A DNA stretch of 64,000 nucleotides from Maniola hyperantus (GCF_902806685.2 NC_048539.1:9002501-9066500); one strand, 5' to 3'; positions 12,647 to 26,046 are shown, numbered from the stretch's first letter. Numbers and translations are program-made. The notes: generated by a model from the letters alone, not told the origin.

Positions 12647-13744
12647 TGTAATATATATTTGTGTTTCTAGATTTGATAGCTGCACCAGATTAAACGATTT
12701 AAACAATGATAATAACATAAAATATAGGTACTTATAAAAATATTCATATTAATTTAAAATTAAAAAAATAGGTTCAGTATGAACTTACCTACAACTAGTG
12801 AACTATGGTGTTAAGCTTAGTACTTTTACAATAATAATGATATTCGTGAACTGTATCTGTTATCTGTAACTGGGCTGGATGTGATATACATACCTACTTC
12901 TTTGTCTTACAACGGACACGTACAAATAACTGGTTAGGTACAACCAATAATTTTCTTTCTGCAATTTTTGTACATCTGAGGATCATATTATTTAGGTGCA
13001 ATATTATTAAATAGAAATAATACATCACCAAAACATTTTTTGAATTACTATACCTCTTTTTGTTGGAACTTTAAGTTTTCTTCAAACTTAAGTTCAAGAC
13101 ATAGATTACCTATTGTCTGAAAATCAAGCTTCACACTCAACAGAAAGAGTTTAACCACCGTGAATTTTTATTTTATTAGACCATTTGTTATACTCACTAT
13201 AAGCAACGTTCCAATAAGTAAAAATAACACCCTGGGATTTAACTACCTACCTAATTACCTACTTTTAAGTTAAATTTTCTAATTGGACCCAAAATTACCT
13301 AAATATGAGTCACTGCTGATTGAGGTGTGCTAAATAAAACGTTATTCTTCAGAAAATCCAATTTTAAGTTCCTTCGTCCGGACATCGACCCAAAAACCTT
13401 AAACTCTGTCCCGCTTGCACGCCTCTATCAAGATAGTTTTGTCTCGCCATCACGAATACCGCTGTTCTGTCTTTATTTTGTTCCATTACGATCAAGAACA
13501 ATGACTATCCGTTGATAGGAGTAAGCTCCTATATCTATTTCTCTCTCGCCGCTGGGATACGCAGAGCAATGAGCAAGACGGATATATTTATCAATGCGAC
13601 CGACAAACGTCGAATGTTTCGAATTCTTATTGGGCCGTCGTGAGTTTAAAGATGGCCACTCGAGGACCGTTTTCTTGGTACGATAACCTAATTTTATTCC
13701 ATTACATCGGTGCTCGTTGTGCTTAAATTTCAATACGGCAACTC
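12647..13744. other. Intergenic, no gene seen
   Basis: AT-rich to about 13500. From there the composition becomes more balanced toward the GC-rich block. The 13473-13733 minus frame (86 codons) has no recognised domain. Confidence 0.4.
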
Positions 13745-13966
13745 CATTAAGATCGAATGTCAGGAGGTAATGCGAGTAAAAAGACAGCGACCTCGCGGCG
13801 TGCGAACACGCTGCCGCTCCCCTCCCTCGCCCCGCATCGGGAGCCCCCCGGCCCCTCTGCTCCGCAGCAGCTAGTTTCTACTGTTTTGTTCGGATATGTC
13901 GAAGGTTTGCCGGACGTCAACTGACACGGAACTACCTTCGACTCACGCGTGTTTCCAGGTATTATC
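13745..13966 (+). promoter_or_regulatory. Candidate CpG-rich promoter or 5' non-coding exon
   Basis: A GC-rich stretch (13780-13865) is followed by a segment that ends TGTTTCCAG next to GTATTATCTG, a good splice donor on the plus strand. The inverted pair GTCGAAGGT / ACCTTCGAC flanks 13900-13945. This would suit a first exon of the zinc-finger gene, whose coding exon starts with an acceptor at 39351-39353. The link is inference only, and the implied intron would be about 25 kb. Confidence 0.3.
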
Positions 13967-14539
13967 TGTATAATTAATGTGGTCGATCAGCTAACTAGAG
14001 CACCAATATTAATTGTAAAAAACGTTAGTTATTTCATTGTTGCTAATTGATTTTTTGTTAGGTGATTTTATATAACATACATAAGTATATGAGTGCATTG
14101 GCTTAGTATAATAAATACACTAAGAACATAGACTATAGTTAACATATTAATTATATTTACTCGACAGTCTACACAGTAGTATAATAATAATTAATTAAAC
14201 ATAACATAACAACTTCATGCTACGTAGAGCAGCGTTCAGCTCGTCATACAAAAGACTTCAACGCGCCGGTCGCGCTTCTGTTCCTATTAACTTTACCTTA
14301 CTAGATTAATTTTATTTAAACATAAAAACCTGTAAAAATCAAACATATTTGTACAAGGATAAAATCTATTGACTAAAATAATTATTTACACTTTTTTTCA
14401 ATTAAGTGTTATATTCTATATTCTTTATTATAACCTAATAAAGAAAAGTACATAACTATTTCAATTTAGATTATACCTACCTATGACTAAAAGAACAAAA
14501 TGAATTAATTGACTATGATGATAATGATATTAAAAATAA

Positions 14540-14775
14540 TTTGACAGTCTTCAGGAGCAATAAAATTTGCTGAACTCAACTCTGGCAAGTCACTTTCACT
14601 CGCAGCAAATCTGTAGGGCGATTGTCTAAAACCTGCATCAATCATTTTTACAATCTCAATTGTTCTGATTGGCTGAATTTTTGCGATTCTTGTTGCAACA
14701 ATGCATTGTAGCCAATAGTGAGCGAGCATTAACCAATCAGAGATGATTGCGATCGTGACATTGTAGCTGTCAAAC
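14540..14775. mobile_element. MITE with TTGACAG terminal inverted repeats
   Basis: Begins TTGACAGTC and ends GCTGTCAAA. The interior (around 14680-14715, with GCAACAATGCATTGTAGCC) is repeated in inverse orientation at 32955-33112. No coding capacity is expected. Confidence 0.6.
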
Positions 14776-14965
14776 AACCGCGGTAGAGCCACTGCTTAAA
14801 CTTGCAAAATTTGACATTGACATAGCAATGACAGCTAACTTCTGTCAGTTTTATTGCTATTGGATACTTAGTCTAAGTTGGCTACTAGTAATAAAACTTG
14901 CAAAAGTCAGCTGTCACACAGCGCAAGTGACTTGCGAAAGCCGACTTTTGTTAGTTTTATTAACC

Positions 14966-15085
14966 GACTTCCAAAAAGGAGGTGGTTCTCAATTCGGCCC
15001 GTTTTTTTATGTATGAAGTACATCGATTTTTCCGAGGTTTCTGGACCGATTTGCAAAATATTACCCTATCGAACAGTAACGAAAG
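14966..15085 (+). repeat. Dispersed repeat (TTAACCGACTTCC family)
   Basis: The sequence from TTAACCGACTTCCAAAAAGG through GAGGTTTCTGGACCGATTTG recurs at about 54945-55020. It is a fragment of a transposable element common in Lepidoptera. Confidence 0.55.
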
Positions 15086-15094
15086 AAGTAGAGT

Positions 15095-15274
15095 AGGTAC
15101 GCGGCAGAAAATATTGTACATCGTCCTCTAGAAAAAGATAGCGGTTTCATAGAGCGTTGTCTCTGTCGTTGAGGCCGATAAAAGGTCACATAGGTATGAC
15201 TGACAGAGACGACGCTCTACAAAGCCGAAATCTTATTCTAAAGGTCGATGTACAATATTTCTTGCCGGCTACTG
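15095..15274. mobile_element. Foldback MITE
   Basis: About 60-base inverted repeats: the left arm has GGCAGAAAATATTGTACATC and the right arm, reverse complemented, GGCAAGAAATATTGTACATC. Inner arms around AGAGCGTTGTCTCTGTC and GACAGAGACGACGCTCT also pair. A second, right-truncated copy is at 19961-20117. Confidence 0.75.
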
Positions 15275-15963
15275 TATACTGTAGGTCGGCTCTGAAATCG
15301 ACACATCATATCAGATAAGATCAGTTTATGTTTTCTTTTAAATAAAACAACATGGCTGGGCGCTTTAAGGCTGGTTGTAAACAAATTTTTCATTTATACC
15401 TCAAGTCAATAAATACCACTTAGATTATTATTTTTGTATTTATTGTTATGCCTTTTTTATATATATTATAGGTATACGCTAGACCACAATCACACCTGAT
15501 GGGAAGTGATGTTGTGTCAGTAATACAAATATCCTAATAAGAAATAGGTATGTAAGCACAGAATAAAATATTTTAAAAATACATATGAGATTGACTTTTT
15601 CGGGTTATTATTTCATATGGTACCTACCTACCTAATAGGAATATTGTAATGCAAAATTAAAATGTACATATTTCTATAAAATAATTAAATTTAATAACAT
15701 TTCGCTAACATTTTCTTCCGAAGGGATCACAGATATTGACTCTATCGCAGCTAGATATCATTTTCGAAATATTATCTGAATGTATATATTGCATAAAGGT
15801 TGAATATGACACATGTTATTTGAATCGTCCTCTAAAGAAGCCCCTATTGACTACGAATTCCAGTGTGAGTCTTTTGGACGCCGCGTGCCGTGCTACCTCA
15901 TTGAAGGAGGAAGGACCCCGGACGAGCTCGAAACTAGTCGCGCAAAGAAGTGAGTTTAGCTAG

Positions 15964-16190
15964 CCTTACTAATATTATAAATGCGAAACTGTGTCTGTCT
16001 CTCTGTCTGTTTACTAACTTTTCACGGCCCAAAAGTTTAACTGATTTTGATGAAATTTGGTACAGAGTTAGCTTACATCCCGGAAATTGACATACCTAGG
16101 CAACTTTTCATCCCGGAAAATCAATGAGTTTCCACGGTATTTTTAAAAACCTAAATCCAGTCGGACGAAGTCGCGGGCATCCTCTAGCAT
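15964..16190 (+). mobile_element. Helitron-like family B copy
   Basis: Starts near ACTAATATTATAAATGCG and ends GACGAAGTCGCGGGCATC then CTCTAG. It carries the family's body boxes. Confidence 0.6.
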
Positions 16191-18643
16191 TATATATTTA
16201 TAGTAAATATGACGCAGTAAAGATTAAGGACATCCGTTTCAAATAGGAAATGAAATTACGCAAAATATGAAGTTTGATTACACTTTTGGATATTATATGT
16301 GTATGTATATAAGTGTATAACGCGCAGGTTTTTGTGATATATTGCAGATTATATAGAGGCATATATTGCAGATTACATAGAGGCATATAAAAAGCAGAAA
16401 ATCCCTGAATTAGATTCAAGTGATACTTATAGCGTTACAACAAAAGGCAACAAACTAGATCATTCGAAGTCATTGATTACCTCCTAAGGCTAACTGCAAA
16501 ACATCGATAAGACAGCCTTTCTTCGGTTCCATAAGACTCATCAACACCCAGTCCAAACCTTTAGACGTAGAAAGCTGATATTTTGCACAGTAGTTCCTTT
16601 TAATTATTATAATGTATTTTTTATTGAACCACCTACATTATCAGAAGAATCATTAAAAAAAGACATTATTCAGATCCTAGGTGCCAATATAATTGTTATG
16701 TGAGTAGACAAGGATGTAAACAAGGAATACGATGTAATCACGTAAGCTGTGGTGTATTCAACGGAAAATCGTAAACTAGTGCAACATTCTACTCATAGAT
16801 GCACCTCCTCGAGCATCAGTACACCAGAATGCTACGATAGACTAGTATGCACGCCCTTGTTCTGAAATGCACGCCTCCATACAAAATATGACTCCAATCC
16901 GTCTCCAATCCATATCACTTTCTATTACATCATGCCACAAGATAGTAATGTCAACAGCCAGCAAATGACAGCTTAAGGCCGGAGCTGGTACTTGTCCTAA
17001 GACCGGACGCGCACGACTCCAATGACAAACACAGAATAGTTTTTGCGCACAAACTTGACTTTGAACCGCGTCCCTATGTCATTGTTATGCGGATTTACTA
17101 TAAAATCCTGTTCAACTTTTTGCACGGAGTGGACTCGTATCTATTAATCGGTAGTGACCTTAAAAAGCTTTTTTGTCAACCAGTTTCGTGTAAAAAAAGC
17201 AAGTGAGATTGATTTTCCAGTTAAGTGGTTAGCTTACGGATTCCCCCGCGGATCGCGTGCGCGCACCTAATTCAATTCTCTTTCATTCGTAGCCCGCGGG
17301 TTGAAAAGAAGTTTATTTTTAAATTAGATATCGTGACAACTTTAATTGAATATTTATAAGTTTAATTTTTTTATTAACACGTTTCATTAGATATAAATAT
17401 TTATATGCAGTTATGACCTTTGAATCATTCAACAAATTTCGTAGCTCACGATTTAGTTTGTTTCGTTTACTTACTTACTTAGTGTCTTTGTTTATTTATA
17501 TTAAGTATACACATTTTAAGTACCTGTGTATATTAGATAGCGAGTAAAATATGTAGGAATTTACAAAAAATACCATAAGAGTCGGTCTTGTTTCAAATAA
17601 GACAAATAGTCACGCTATTAAATCCTATCATCAAACGGTTTTAAGTGGTTCCTAACCTGATAGAAATTCATAGAGGGTCAGTTTAACAACCTATGCGGAA
17701 GCTTATTAAACAATATACCTACTTACTTACTAAAACGTATTTCTGACACCGTTCAATCTTTGTACTCGTCTCTAAAATAAATCATAAGTGAAATGTCGGC
17801 AGGGAGCGCATTTTTACGCGGTTCACTCAGACAGATAAGAGATCTTGTCTTGTCTTGCAATCTATCATTTGTTGGTCGATCACTTATCGTAACCTACTTA
17901 CCGTAGTGCCGCTAAAGTATAGCGTATAATGGTGGATATACGGAAAAAATAAAGATCAAACGCATTTTTATGTTGAGCTACTAAAGCAACTTAATACGTA
18001 CCTATTTACAACAACGCTTTCTAGCTCATAAAATCTTATACATACCTACAGATATACCTTGTAATACGCCTCATAGTAGATATAATGTTATCGGAATATA
18101 CTTAGTACATACCTACGTTAAGTTATTCATAAGGGCCTTCATATGATTGAATATTTTAATAAAATAATATTTTCTATCACACGCATTCTATGAATAGGTA
18201 CTTATAACAAATCGTTCGACAAAAAATGTCTGGGCTTATAAAGTAGTTAATTAATTATGTTCGCGTACCTACTTGTTTGATATATAAATTGCATGCTTTT
18301 TTCAATTCATTTTTCAAGTTTTTTGTTACGTCAGTGTATTGTCTCACATTACTATTTTTTTAAAGATTACTATTATATTTTATGCATTTTTTATTTGCTT
18401 TCCTGATTTTATTTTAATTTTAATTTTATATCATGCATATCATTTATTATACATATTATCACTTGAAGAAATTGGCGGGAAGATTAAATATACGCTACAA
18501 TTAATATTCGGCTAATTGCACTAAAGCAATTCACTGTATAAGCATGTAATTATTACAAACTTTCACAATTACCTACAACTCTCGACGGCAGCATTGAAGG
18601 CGTGCAAACATATTTGGCGCAGACTAACGCTATAACGACTCTA
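16191..18643. other. Intergenic, no gene seen
   Basis: AT-rich with a small GC-rich island at about 17225-17300. A tandem repeat of a 24-base unit (ATATTGCAGATTA type) occurs near 16335-16390. No gene supported. Confidence 0.4.
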
Positions 18644-18906
18644 GAGTGGGGTTACCATCCATCCGGGGTTTCCCGGATTTATTCTATTTCGGAGAGCGTC
18701 CGGATAACGTTCAGAAACAGGGTTTTGCTTACTGCCCGGGTTTAAAATTTTTGAATGCTTATCATTCAGAGCAATGGCAATACTGCAAAATATTAAAAGT
18801 CTGAGTGTTTTTTTCTTGAATGATACGAGAGAAAAAGTTTAGATTTTAAATTATTTTAAAAGCTCCTCGTCCTCGTTTATAGATTTTACAGATGGCAACC
18901 CTACTC
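18644..18906. mobile_element. Small non-autonomous DNA element, hAT-like ends
   Basis: The left end GAGTGGGGTTACCATC matches the reverse complement of the right end, GAGTAGGGTTGCCATC, at 14 of 16 positions. GGGTTGCCA-type ends are common in hAT elements. No convincing 8-base target duplication is visible, so the superfamily is tentative. Confidence 0.5.
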
Positions 18907-19119
18907 AGGAGGATCGAGGGACGAGGCATTTCGTAAAAGCGATTACGGGACGAGATTGGTTAAAGAGCCGTATCTAATTTATCAAGATACATCAACGTAC
19001 TTAACTATGATTTGAGAGTTGAGCTAAATTTCTTTGTCTATCGCACATATTACTTCCGAAACTAAAACCTTTTCTTGTGATGTATTGTACTACTTTGGTA
19101 AATAAAGAAATCGTGCCAA

Positions 19120-19196
19120 TATATACACACACACGCACACACACACACATATACACACACACATTCAAGAAACACACACGCATACACACACTCACT
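19120..19196. repeat. (CA)n microsatellite
   Basis: Interrupted CA repeat. It creates spurious open frames on both strands. Confidence 0.9.
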
Positions 19197-19222
19197 CTTA
19201 TCTATAATTTTAGTATAATACT

Positions 19223-19300
19223 AGATGATGCCCGCGACTTCGTCCGCGTGGATTTATGTTTTTGAAAATCCCGTGGGAACTCTATGATTTTTCGGGATAA
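19223..19300 (-). repeat. Helitron-like family B 3' fragment
   Basis: Starts ACTAGATGATGCCCGCGACT, the reverse complement of the family's CTAG-ending 3' terminus, and is truncated after about 80 bases. Confidence 0.65.
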
Positions 19301-19960
19301 TTTTTAACAACCTTACTCATCTAAGAGCATAAATTACGAGCATGAAGATGTGCTTTTGTACGGATAGAATAAACATTGATGTCTTTGATTGATGTTGTGT
19401 AAAGGTAGGAATAAACAAACATACACTTTCACATAAAAAATGACTAGAGATAAGTATCGACGTCTGTGGAATAATGCTGGCAAATAATAATTACCAGGAT
19501 TCCATAAATCATGAAATATATTGGCTCGGGGTTGTAAATGTTAATTCGAAGCGTTTGTAATGGACGTGTCGTATAGCACTACGACCTCGCACGCATCGCA
19601 TCGACTCGGCTTCCAGCGAAAGCATCGTTATTTTACATTGAATTATCATAATAATCTACGGAGTTGCGAGTACACTTAAATGTCCATTAGAGAATTATTT
19701 TAACCGATGAAGGTACGCAATGTTCGGTACATAACTAGTACCTACCATGTATTATGTAAGAACTAGCTGACCCACCCGGCTTTGCTCAAGTGGAATTTTT
19801 GAAAATCATTGAGGGGTGGAATTTTCAAAAATCCTGATTTAATATTCGCCTGAATGCCCAAATCCCAATTTCATATAACTTCAAAAACGAAGGTTTTTCA
19901 TACAAAATTTCATCTTCTATACTTAAAACCACTTGGGGTAGCATTTCTAAAAGAAACACG

Positions 19961-20117
19961 TAGGTACAGCATGCGGCAGAAAATATTGTACATCGACCTT
20001 TAGAAAAAGATAACAATTTCGTAGAGCGTTCTCTCTGTCATTAAGACCGACAAAATGTCACATATGTATGAGTGACAGAGACTACGCTCTATGAAGCCGA
20101 AATATCATTCAGGTATA
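19961..20117. mobile_element. Foldback MITE, truncated copy
   Basis: Same family as 15095-15274. The left arm is complete, while the right arm stops near 20117. Confidence 0.65.
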
Positions 20118-20600
20118 ATCGATAGTAAAACTAAACGTATACACAGTGGTATTTTTAAATTTTATCCAATAAAGCAAGAATCTCAAATCACCTACCGTGA
20201 CCTACTCTGTTATCACCAATTTGATCGCCGTTAGTTCGCTCCTGCTACAATTTGAACGATCATGATAATGTGTTTTTATACAACTACGTTCAAATTATCA
20301 GAATCGAATCGTCGTCGCTCGGCTCCGATATGCACCAGTTTAAATAAAATGACAATATTTGGAGCGCCCAAAGGAAAGTTTATAAATAAATTGTTTTCAC
20401 TTTAAAGCTTGTTGCAATTACCTTCAAAAAGTTTTATACCTTCAATTAATACATAAGATTCCGGTTTCTTAATATCGCCACTCTTGTTTTAATTATTATA
20501 ATTTGATTATAATATTATGGAAGTCGATTTTTATGAAATCAACTAACTTATTCCCGCAACTCTTACTCTAACTCGTCTACGTGGACTATATAAACCACTT
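20118..20600. other. Intergenic, no gene seen
   Basis: AT-rich, no gene or recognised repeat. Confidence 0.4.
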
Positions 20601-20790
20601 TCGATATTCGAACCGCTATTTTACCCCCTTAGGGGTTGTATTTTCAAAAATCCTTTCGGCGTTATGCGGATGCCTACGTCATAATAGCAATCTGTATGTC
20701 AAATTTAGGCCCGATCCGTCCAGTAGTTTAATCTGTACGTTGAGTCAGTCAGTTTGTCAGGTTTTCTTATAATATATTTGGATGAAGGCT
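20601..20790 (-). repeat. Helitron-like family B fragment
   Basis: Reverse complement of the body of 3104-3327 (TGCCTACGTCATAATAGCAA and TTTAGGCCCGATCCGTCCAG boxes). Ends are missing or diverged. Confidence 0.6.
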
Positions 20791-21043
20791 TGTTGCAAAC
20801 AAATTTTATGGCAAAAAGGAAACCTTTAAATCCAAACACAAATAAAGAGTTCACTTTTAAGTAAGATAAGACGTATAAGATTTATTTCTCAGTGATCTAT
20901 TTGCTTAACAAATATAAAACTTCAGATAAGCAAAGCTCCTACAAATTCGTATCCTTATATAGGTAGGTATGACTGTGTGACACATACACGTAGCAATTCA
21001 GACAATATAAATATTGGCGCGGGATTTACGCACTAATGAACTA

Positions 21044-21575
21044 AGAGCCAGCGTGTGCCAGGCCTTCCTTATTTTATCAAAGCTAAATGTTTCTCTGCGT
21101 ATTGTTCCCGACACTAGGAGGAATGTTTAGATGTTTGTTTGGATCATTGTGGATTTGCGAGATAATAGGTATTAAAGGTGTAAAAAAATCTTACGTCAAA
21201 GTAGCTATATAGTATTAGAAATCACGTCATCCATTGCCAGACATTTAGTATGGTGGTAACCTCTTTCCAGACACCTTTAAAGTTTAATAAATTATTAACG
21301 TTTAAGGGTGTAAGGCGGGGGTTCCCACGCCGCTAAGTATCTGGCAATGCATGACATGATTTCTAATTCTTATTACTCCGAAGAAATTAAAAAAAAATAG
21401 AGTTTATACTTACACCTTTGTTAATTTTGTTACCTTTGATTTTTTACACCTTTATTACCTGTTATCTCCCAAAGCCACCATGATCCAAACAAGCGTTCCT
21501 CCCAGTGTTAGGGACAATACGCAGAGAAACTTTCAGCTTTTATAAAATATGGAAGGTTGAGCACGCGCTGGCTCT
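21044..21575. mobile_element. Long foldback (palindromic) MITE
   Basis: Outer ends are AGAGCCAGCG and CGCTGGCTCT. Arms of roughly 150 bases pair (both contain TTTCTCTGCGTATTGT on the appropriate strand). A second inner pair around CATTGCCAGACA / TATCTGGCAATG also matches. Almost the whole 532 bases can fold back on itself. No coding capacity. Confidence 0.75.
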
Positions 21576-21851
21576 CTCTCTCTATAAGCCGTTACCAGAG
21601 TTGAACAGGTTACAAAAATTTTACGGTGGTTATAAGTCTGTACAAAATATGTATTTGTTTTTAAATCTATATAAATGTACATAGGTATATTAGGTATCTA
21701 AATATTTACTTAGAGCCGGTTGATACAAAAATCATAAAAAATAATTAAATCTTTTTTATGATAGGTTTTATTTTAAAAACTATTAGGATTAGATACAACA
21801 TTAGGTACATTTCACCATTACCAATTACCATAAAGTAGTATCCAGTAGTAT

Positions 21852-22133
21852 CGCTGTGGTAGCCTAGTGGTTAGGACGTCCACCTCCTAATCGGGCACGC
21901 ACCTCTAATTTTCGGAGTTATGTGTGTTTTAAGTAATTAAATATCACTTGCTTTAACAGTGAAGGAAAACATGGTGAAGAAACCTGCAAGCCTGAGAGTT
22001 CTCCGTAATATTCTCAAAGGTGTGTGAAGTCTGCCGATCCGCACTTGGCCAGCGTGGTAGATTATGGCCAAACCCGTTTTCACTCTGAAAGGAGACCCGT
22101 GCTTTGTAATGAGCGGTGGGTTGATCATGATGT
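21852..22133 (+). mobile_element. tRNA-derived SINE with ATGATG tail
   Basis: The head GTGGTAGCCTAGTGGTTAGG is a good box A. The body matches 26047-26289, 36203-36535 and 55763-55987. Box B is lost by a small deletion after CACCTCCTAATC. It ends GATCATGATG. Confidence 0.7.
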
Positions 22134-22315
22134 TCAGAACCAACAAAACTGCAAAAATATTTGAATGTTGTATAAAGTACCTAACGTTTGAGTTTGACAC
22201 TTTGTACTATAATGTGCTTTAAACATCTCTATTTACTTATTTAGCCCATTTTAGCATAATTTCGAAACTCATAAGAGATCGATAAAAGAGAAGGTAAGAA
22301 TACCATCACTATCCA

Positions 22316-22556
22316 TATTATGAATGCGAAGGTGTGTTTGTTTGTTGGTTTATCTCTCAAACGCGTCGCAACGAAACAAAATGATGATCGATGTGCTTGT
22401 TTTGCATGGGTATTGGGTATAGTTAAAGACCTGGAGAGTGACATAGGCTAATTTTTTCCCGGAAGATCAAAAAATTCCTACCATTCTATCCTATTCCTAG
22501 GATTTTTAAAAACCTAAATCCACGCGGACAAAGTCGTGGGCATCAGCTAGTTACTT
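22316..22556 (+). mobile_element. Helitron-like family B copy
   Basis: Starts near TATTATGAATGCGAAGG and ends GGGCATCAGCTAG followed by T. It carries the full set of family boxes, including CAACGAAACAAAATGATGAT. Confidence 0.65.
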
Positions 22557-24534
22557 TATAAATTAAATACCTTGACTGAAGAAATTATTCTATCCTTGTG
22601 TACCTACTGCAAGTACCTTCGTAATTAGGTACCATACCTTACCTACCTAGTACCTACGTAGGTAAGGGGAGTTCCACAGAAAGCCATAATATATTAAAAA
22701 CCTAAAGAATAATTAACGGCTTTCCCACACCCCACTTTAATAAGCGCAAAAACGATTATTGTAATTTCGCATAAAGCTACAGATATTGGATTTCCCTTGC
22801 CATAAACGTACTTTCACTTTTTTTTAATAATTGTTGAGAACTTATATCTTTAGAACTGGAAGCCCTTAAAGCAAATTATCGAAAGTAAGTCTCTAGGTTT
22901 CCCACAAGGACGACCTTGTTTTTAAAACTAAGATATTTTCTTTACGCTCATGAGAAACCAGCACCAATAATTGAGAGTTAATTTATGTACTCGCACCGGC
23001 ATAATAGAAACAAAGAGCCAAATAACTAGACAACGACGGATGTGGTATGAGTTAAAAGAAATATAATAAACGGTAGAAAGGTAATAAACCTTTGAATCTA
23101 TACAAAAAATCCACAAATTCAAAAAATATGGTATAAATATTCAGCGTAATAGTTATAATAGAACAACCAAGTATGTGGTAAATTATAACTCAAATAAACA
23201 CGGGAAATAAAATAAATAAATTGAAACACTGACAATGTTTTTATTGTTTAAAATGTTGCCTTGAGTGAGCGTAATAAACTGACCAGCGCGGACAAAATAA
23301 TGACTGCACAGTGCACGCAAACATAACTACTTACGACGTTATTATTTTTAATTTTCCGTAAGTAGTGCTATTGTCTACGAAAGTACTAACACAGAAGTAG
23401 TTTTTTATCCACACAACATTTACAAAGACTTTTAAAACAAATTATACAGATTTGAGCCAACCTACTAAAATAATATTTCAGTCAAATTATGTAGTTTCAA
23501 TATCAGTATCAACTTTTACATATATAAATAACACTTACCTACCCCGTTTGTGCAAATAATTTGCTAGTCTGGTAAGAAAATCTAAATCAGCCCTTTCGTT
23601 TGAGAAATGTGTTTGTAACCTATAGGTACTTTAATATGATTTTAATCAAGTGTGATTGCGATAATAATAGGATCTATATATAATAAGCATTAATTTGGTA
23701 AAATAAAAATATAAACTTTATTGCTTTTACAAATTTTGCAAATATCAACGTTCTGTATACCTACTAAGGTGACTGACTCCATCTTTTCGTTTAGCTCAGC
23801 TTATTTAGTAACACAAAATCAATTATTTTAAAGCCACAGAGCATTTTCTTCGAACGAGCTTGTAATAAATCTTCAGTGTTCCACTAGCGTCAGACGGAAA
23901 ATATTACGAATATAATACGTTTTAACGCACACAAATCTTAATTAATGGTATCCCTAAATATGTCACATAATTCAAACTACCTATGTAAAGATAGAACTGT
24001 TAACTACTGGTTAACTACGTTAAGTGAACAATGGAGTTCCAGTTTCATTCTCCCTTCACGTAAATGTTACGAATTATAATACAAATTTACAAATAGAATG
24101 TAAATACAAGGGAATAAAATACAATCAGATCTCGAGATGCCGGTTGAATGCAGTATATCTTTCGGTACCGATCTATGTTAATAGTTTGGTGGGACATTTA
24201 CATTGGTGCATCGGTAATGGCCACTGGCCGCAGCATTTGCCTCAAGGCCTTCGGTGAAAGGATGCATGAATCTGGATCATCTCAGCCTTCGATGCTATGA
24301 AAATTATTGGATCATAAACGCACTCGCAATGTTCCAGTATTAATAAAATCATTACTGCATTCTCGAATAGGTTGTTAATACATAAACGTCGTGATAGCGA
24401 AGTGTTACAACACCGAACAGACTTTTTGGCTCTTAGTTGCAAGAAAAATGTACTTTTATTACCACACTTAACCAAATATTTTTAACTACTTAAAAACTTA
24501 AAAGTACTGCGCGCACTCTTTGATTTTCCTCTCT
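22557..24534. other. Intergenic, no gene seen
   Basis: AT-rich with several TACCTA/TAGGTA hexamers at 22600-22675. Open frames here (for example 24024-24257) lack domains. Confidence 0.4.
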
Positions 24535-24810
24535 CTGGAGGGATAAAAAGTAGCCTAAGTATATATTATATACTCGTATGTCTCCGGGATGTAAGGTGTC
24601 TCTGTACCAAATAGATGATACTCACGACTTCTTCGGTGTAAATATATATATATTTTTTTAATTCCGTGGGAACTCTTTGGTTATCTGCATAAAAGGAGCC
24701 TATGTGCTTAGACGTGTGCGTCCCCGCGTTGTTAATTATTTCAGTGCCAAATTTTATCAAAATCGTTTAAACGGATGGGCCGTGAAGCTAGCAGACAGAC
24801 ACTCGCATTT
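24535..24810 (-). repeat. Helitron-like family B remnant
   Basis: Diverged boxes such as TTCCGTGGGAACTCTTTGG and CATTTATAATC remain, with an AT microsatellite inserted near 24640-24660. Confidence 0.45.
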
Positions 24811-24811
24811 A

Positions 24812-24900
24812 TAATCATCATCATCATCGTCAACCGATAGACGTCCACTGCTGGACATAAATCACTTATACGGACCACACGCCACGGTCTTGCGTATTTA
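24812..24900 (-). mobile_element. RTE-type LINE 3' end
   Basis: Read on the minus strand it gives QDRGVW, a stop, then VQQWTSIG, followed by a (GATGAT)n tail. This matches the end of the larger fragment at 58378-58725. Confidence 0.6.
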
Positions 24901-26046
24901 TGATATTAGTATGGAAGATACTTTTCTGCCTATATAAAAATAGTGCTACAGCATTAACAATTCAGTGAAATTATTAGGTAAGTAAGTATTGGCTCCCAGG
25001 TTCGATTGAAACATTCTGCCGGTGTCACTAGTTTTCTCATACCATATTTAAGACAATTTGTTGATGGGGTATGCAGTTTGTTTCTGTAAGGCCGGCTAGC
25101 TTCGACACCATCACGGAATATGCAAATGATGCTAAACTGCCGCGTTACGAAATATAACCGACCGATAGACGAGATAATACCTATAAATAAGGACAAACTC
25201 TTAATGGTGAAATAAGCTGATGGTGTGAGATCACGACTCAGAAATTATTAGACGATGCATTTTCATCGCAAAAGTACTGTATTAGATTAGTTATTATGAT
25301 CGTACAAAATAATGGACCGTGTTTAATGCTGCCTTTGTATTAACTTTTAGTGAACGTTTACTAAAACAAAAGATTACAATTGCCGTACTCAAATAATTAT
25401 GTATGCAAGAAGAAATATATCTCAGAATCTATTCAGTATTACGATACAGGTGTTCCTGCACATTTGAAATAATGATTGAAAGACTAAATTTGTTGAATAA
25501 ATCAATAGAAATATTACACCTATAATAAGTATATACTATTGTATAAGTATTTCTTGAAGTTCTATACTTTAGATGTTCCAAGTTTGGAATGTAACAAACT
25601 CTAGCCTTCAAGCACCACAAACTAACACTAACTAAAAATTGGCAGTCAGTTGGGAATGCCGACAAAAGTGAAAACATAAAACTATCAATTATTAAAGTAG
25701 TTTTTTTTTTGGGTTACCAAATTAAAAAATAATAATTTGTAAATTGAAATAATTAACATTAATATAGTTTTTGCATCTCACGGCACTCCGAGCAATATAT
25801 TAATATAATTAGCATGCTGCATGTCGGTGACGCGATTCTCCTTTATACACTGTAGTCTTTGAACGCGACCTTCAATTTTTACCCATCTCAAAGTCGCCCA
25901 ACGCGCCTAAAGAACTATTCAGTTTAAAAAAATGAATTTGGCCATTATTATTATTATGATCGACATGATGTTTATGTTACTTAGATAACATTTTTTAACA
26001 GCAAAATACCAAAGAGTTTTCATTTACTATGTTGCTTTATAGCTTT
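24901..26046. other. Intergenic, no gene seen
   Basis: AT-rich. Two 80-codon minus frames (24954-25196, 25429-25677) have no recognisable features. Confidence 0.4.

Noticed and set aside
13473..13733. 86-codon minus-strand frame next to the GC-rich block
   Set aside because: No domain, no splice context and no codon pattern. The region could be promoter-proximal, but a protein is not supported.
19001..19265. Frames on both strands over the CA repeat
   Set aside because: Low-complexity translation of a (CA)n microsatellite and adjoining repeat.
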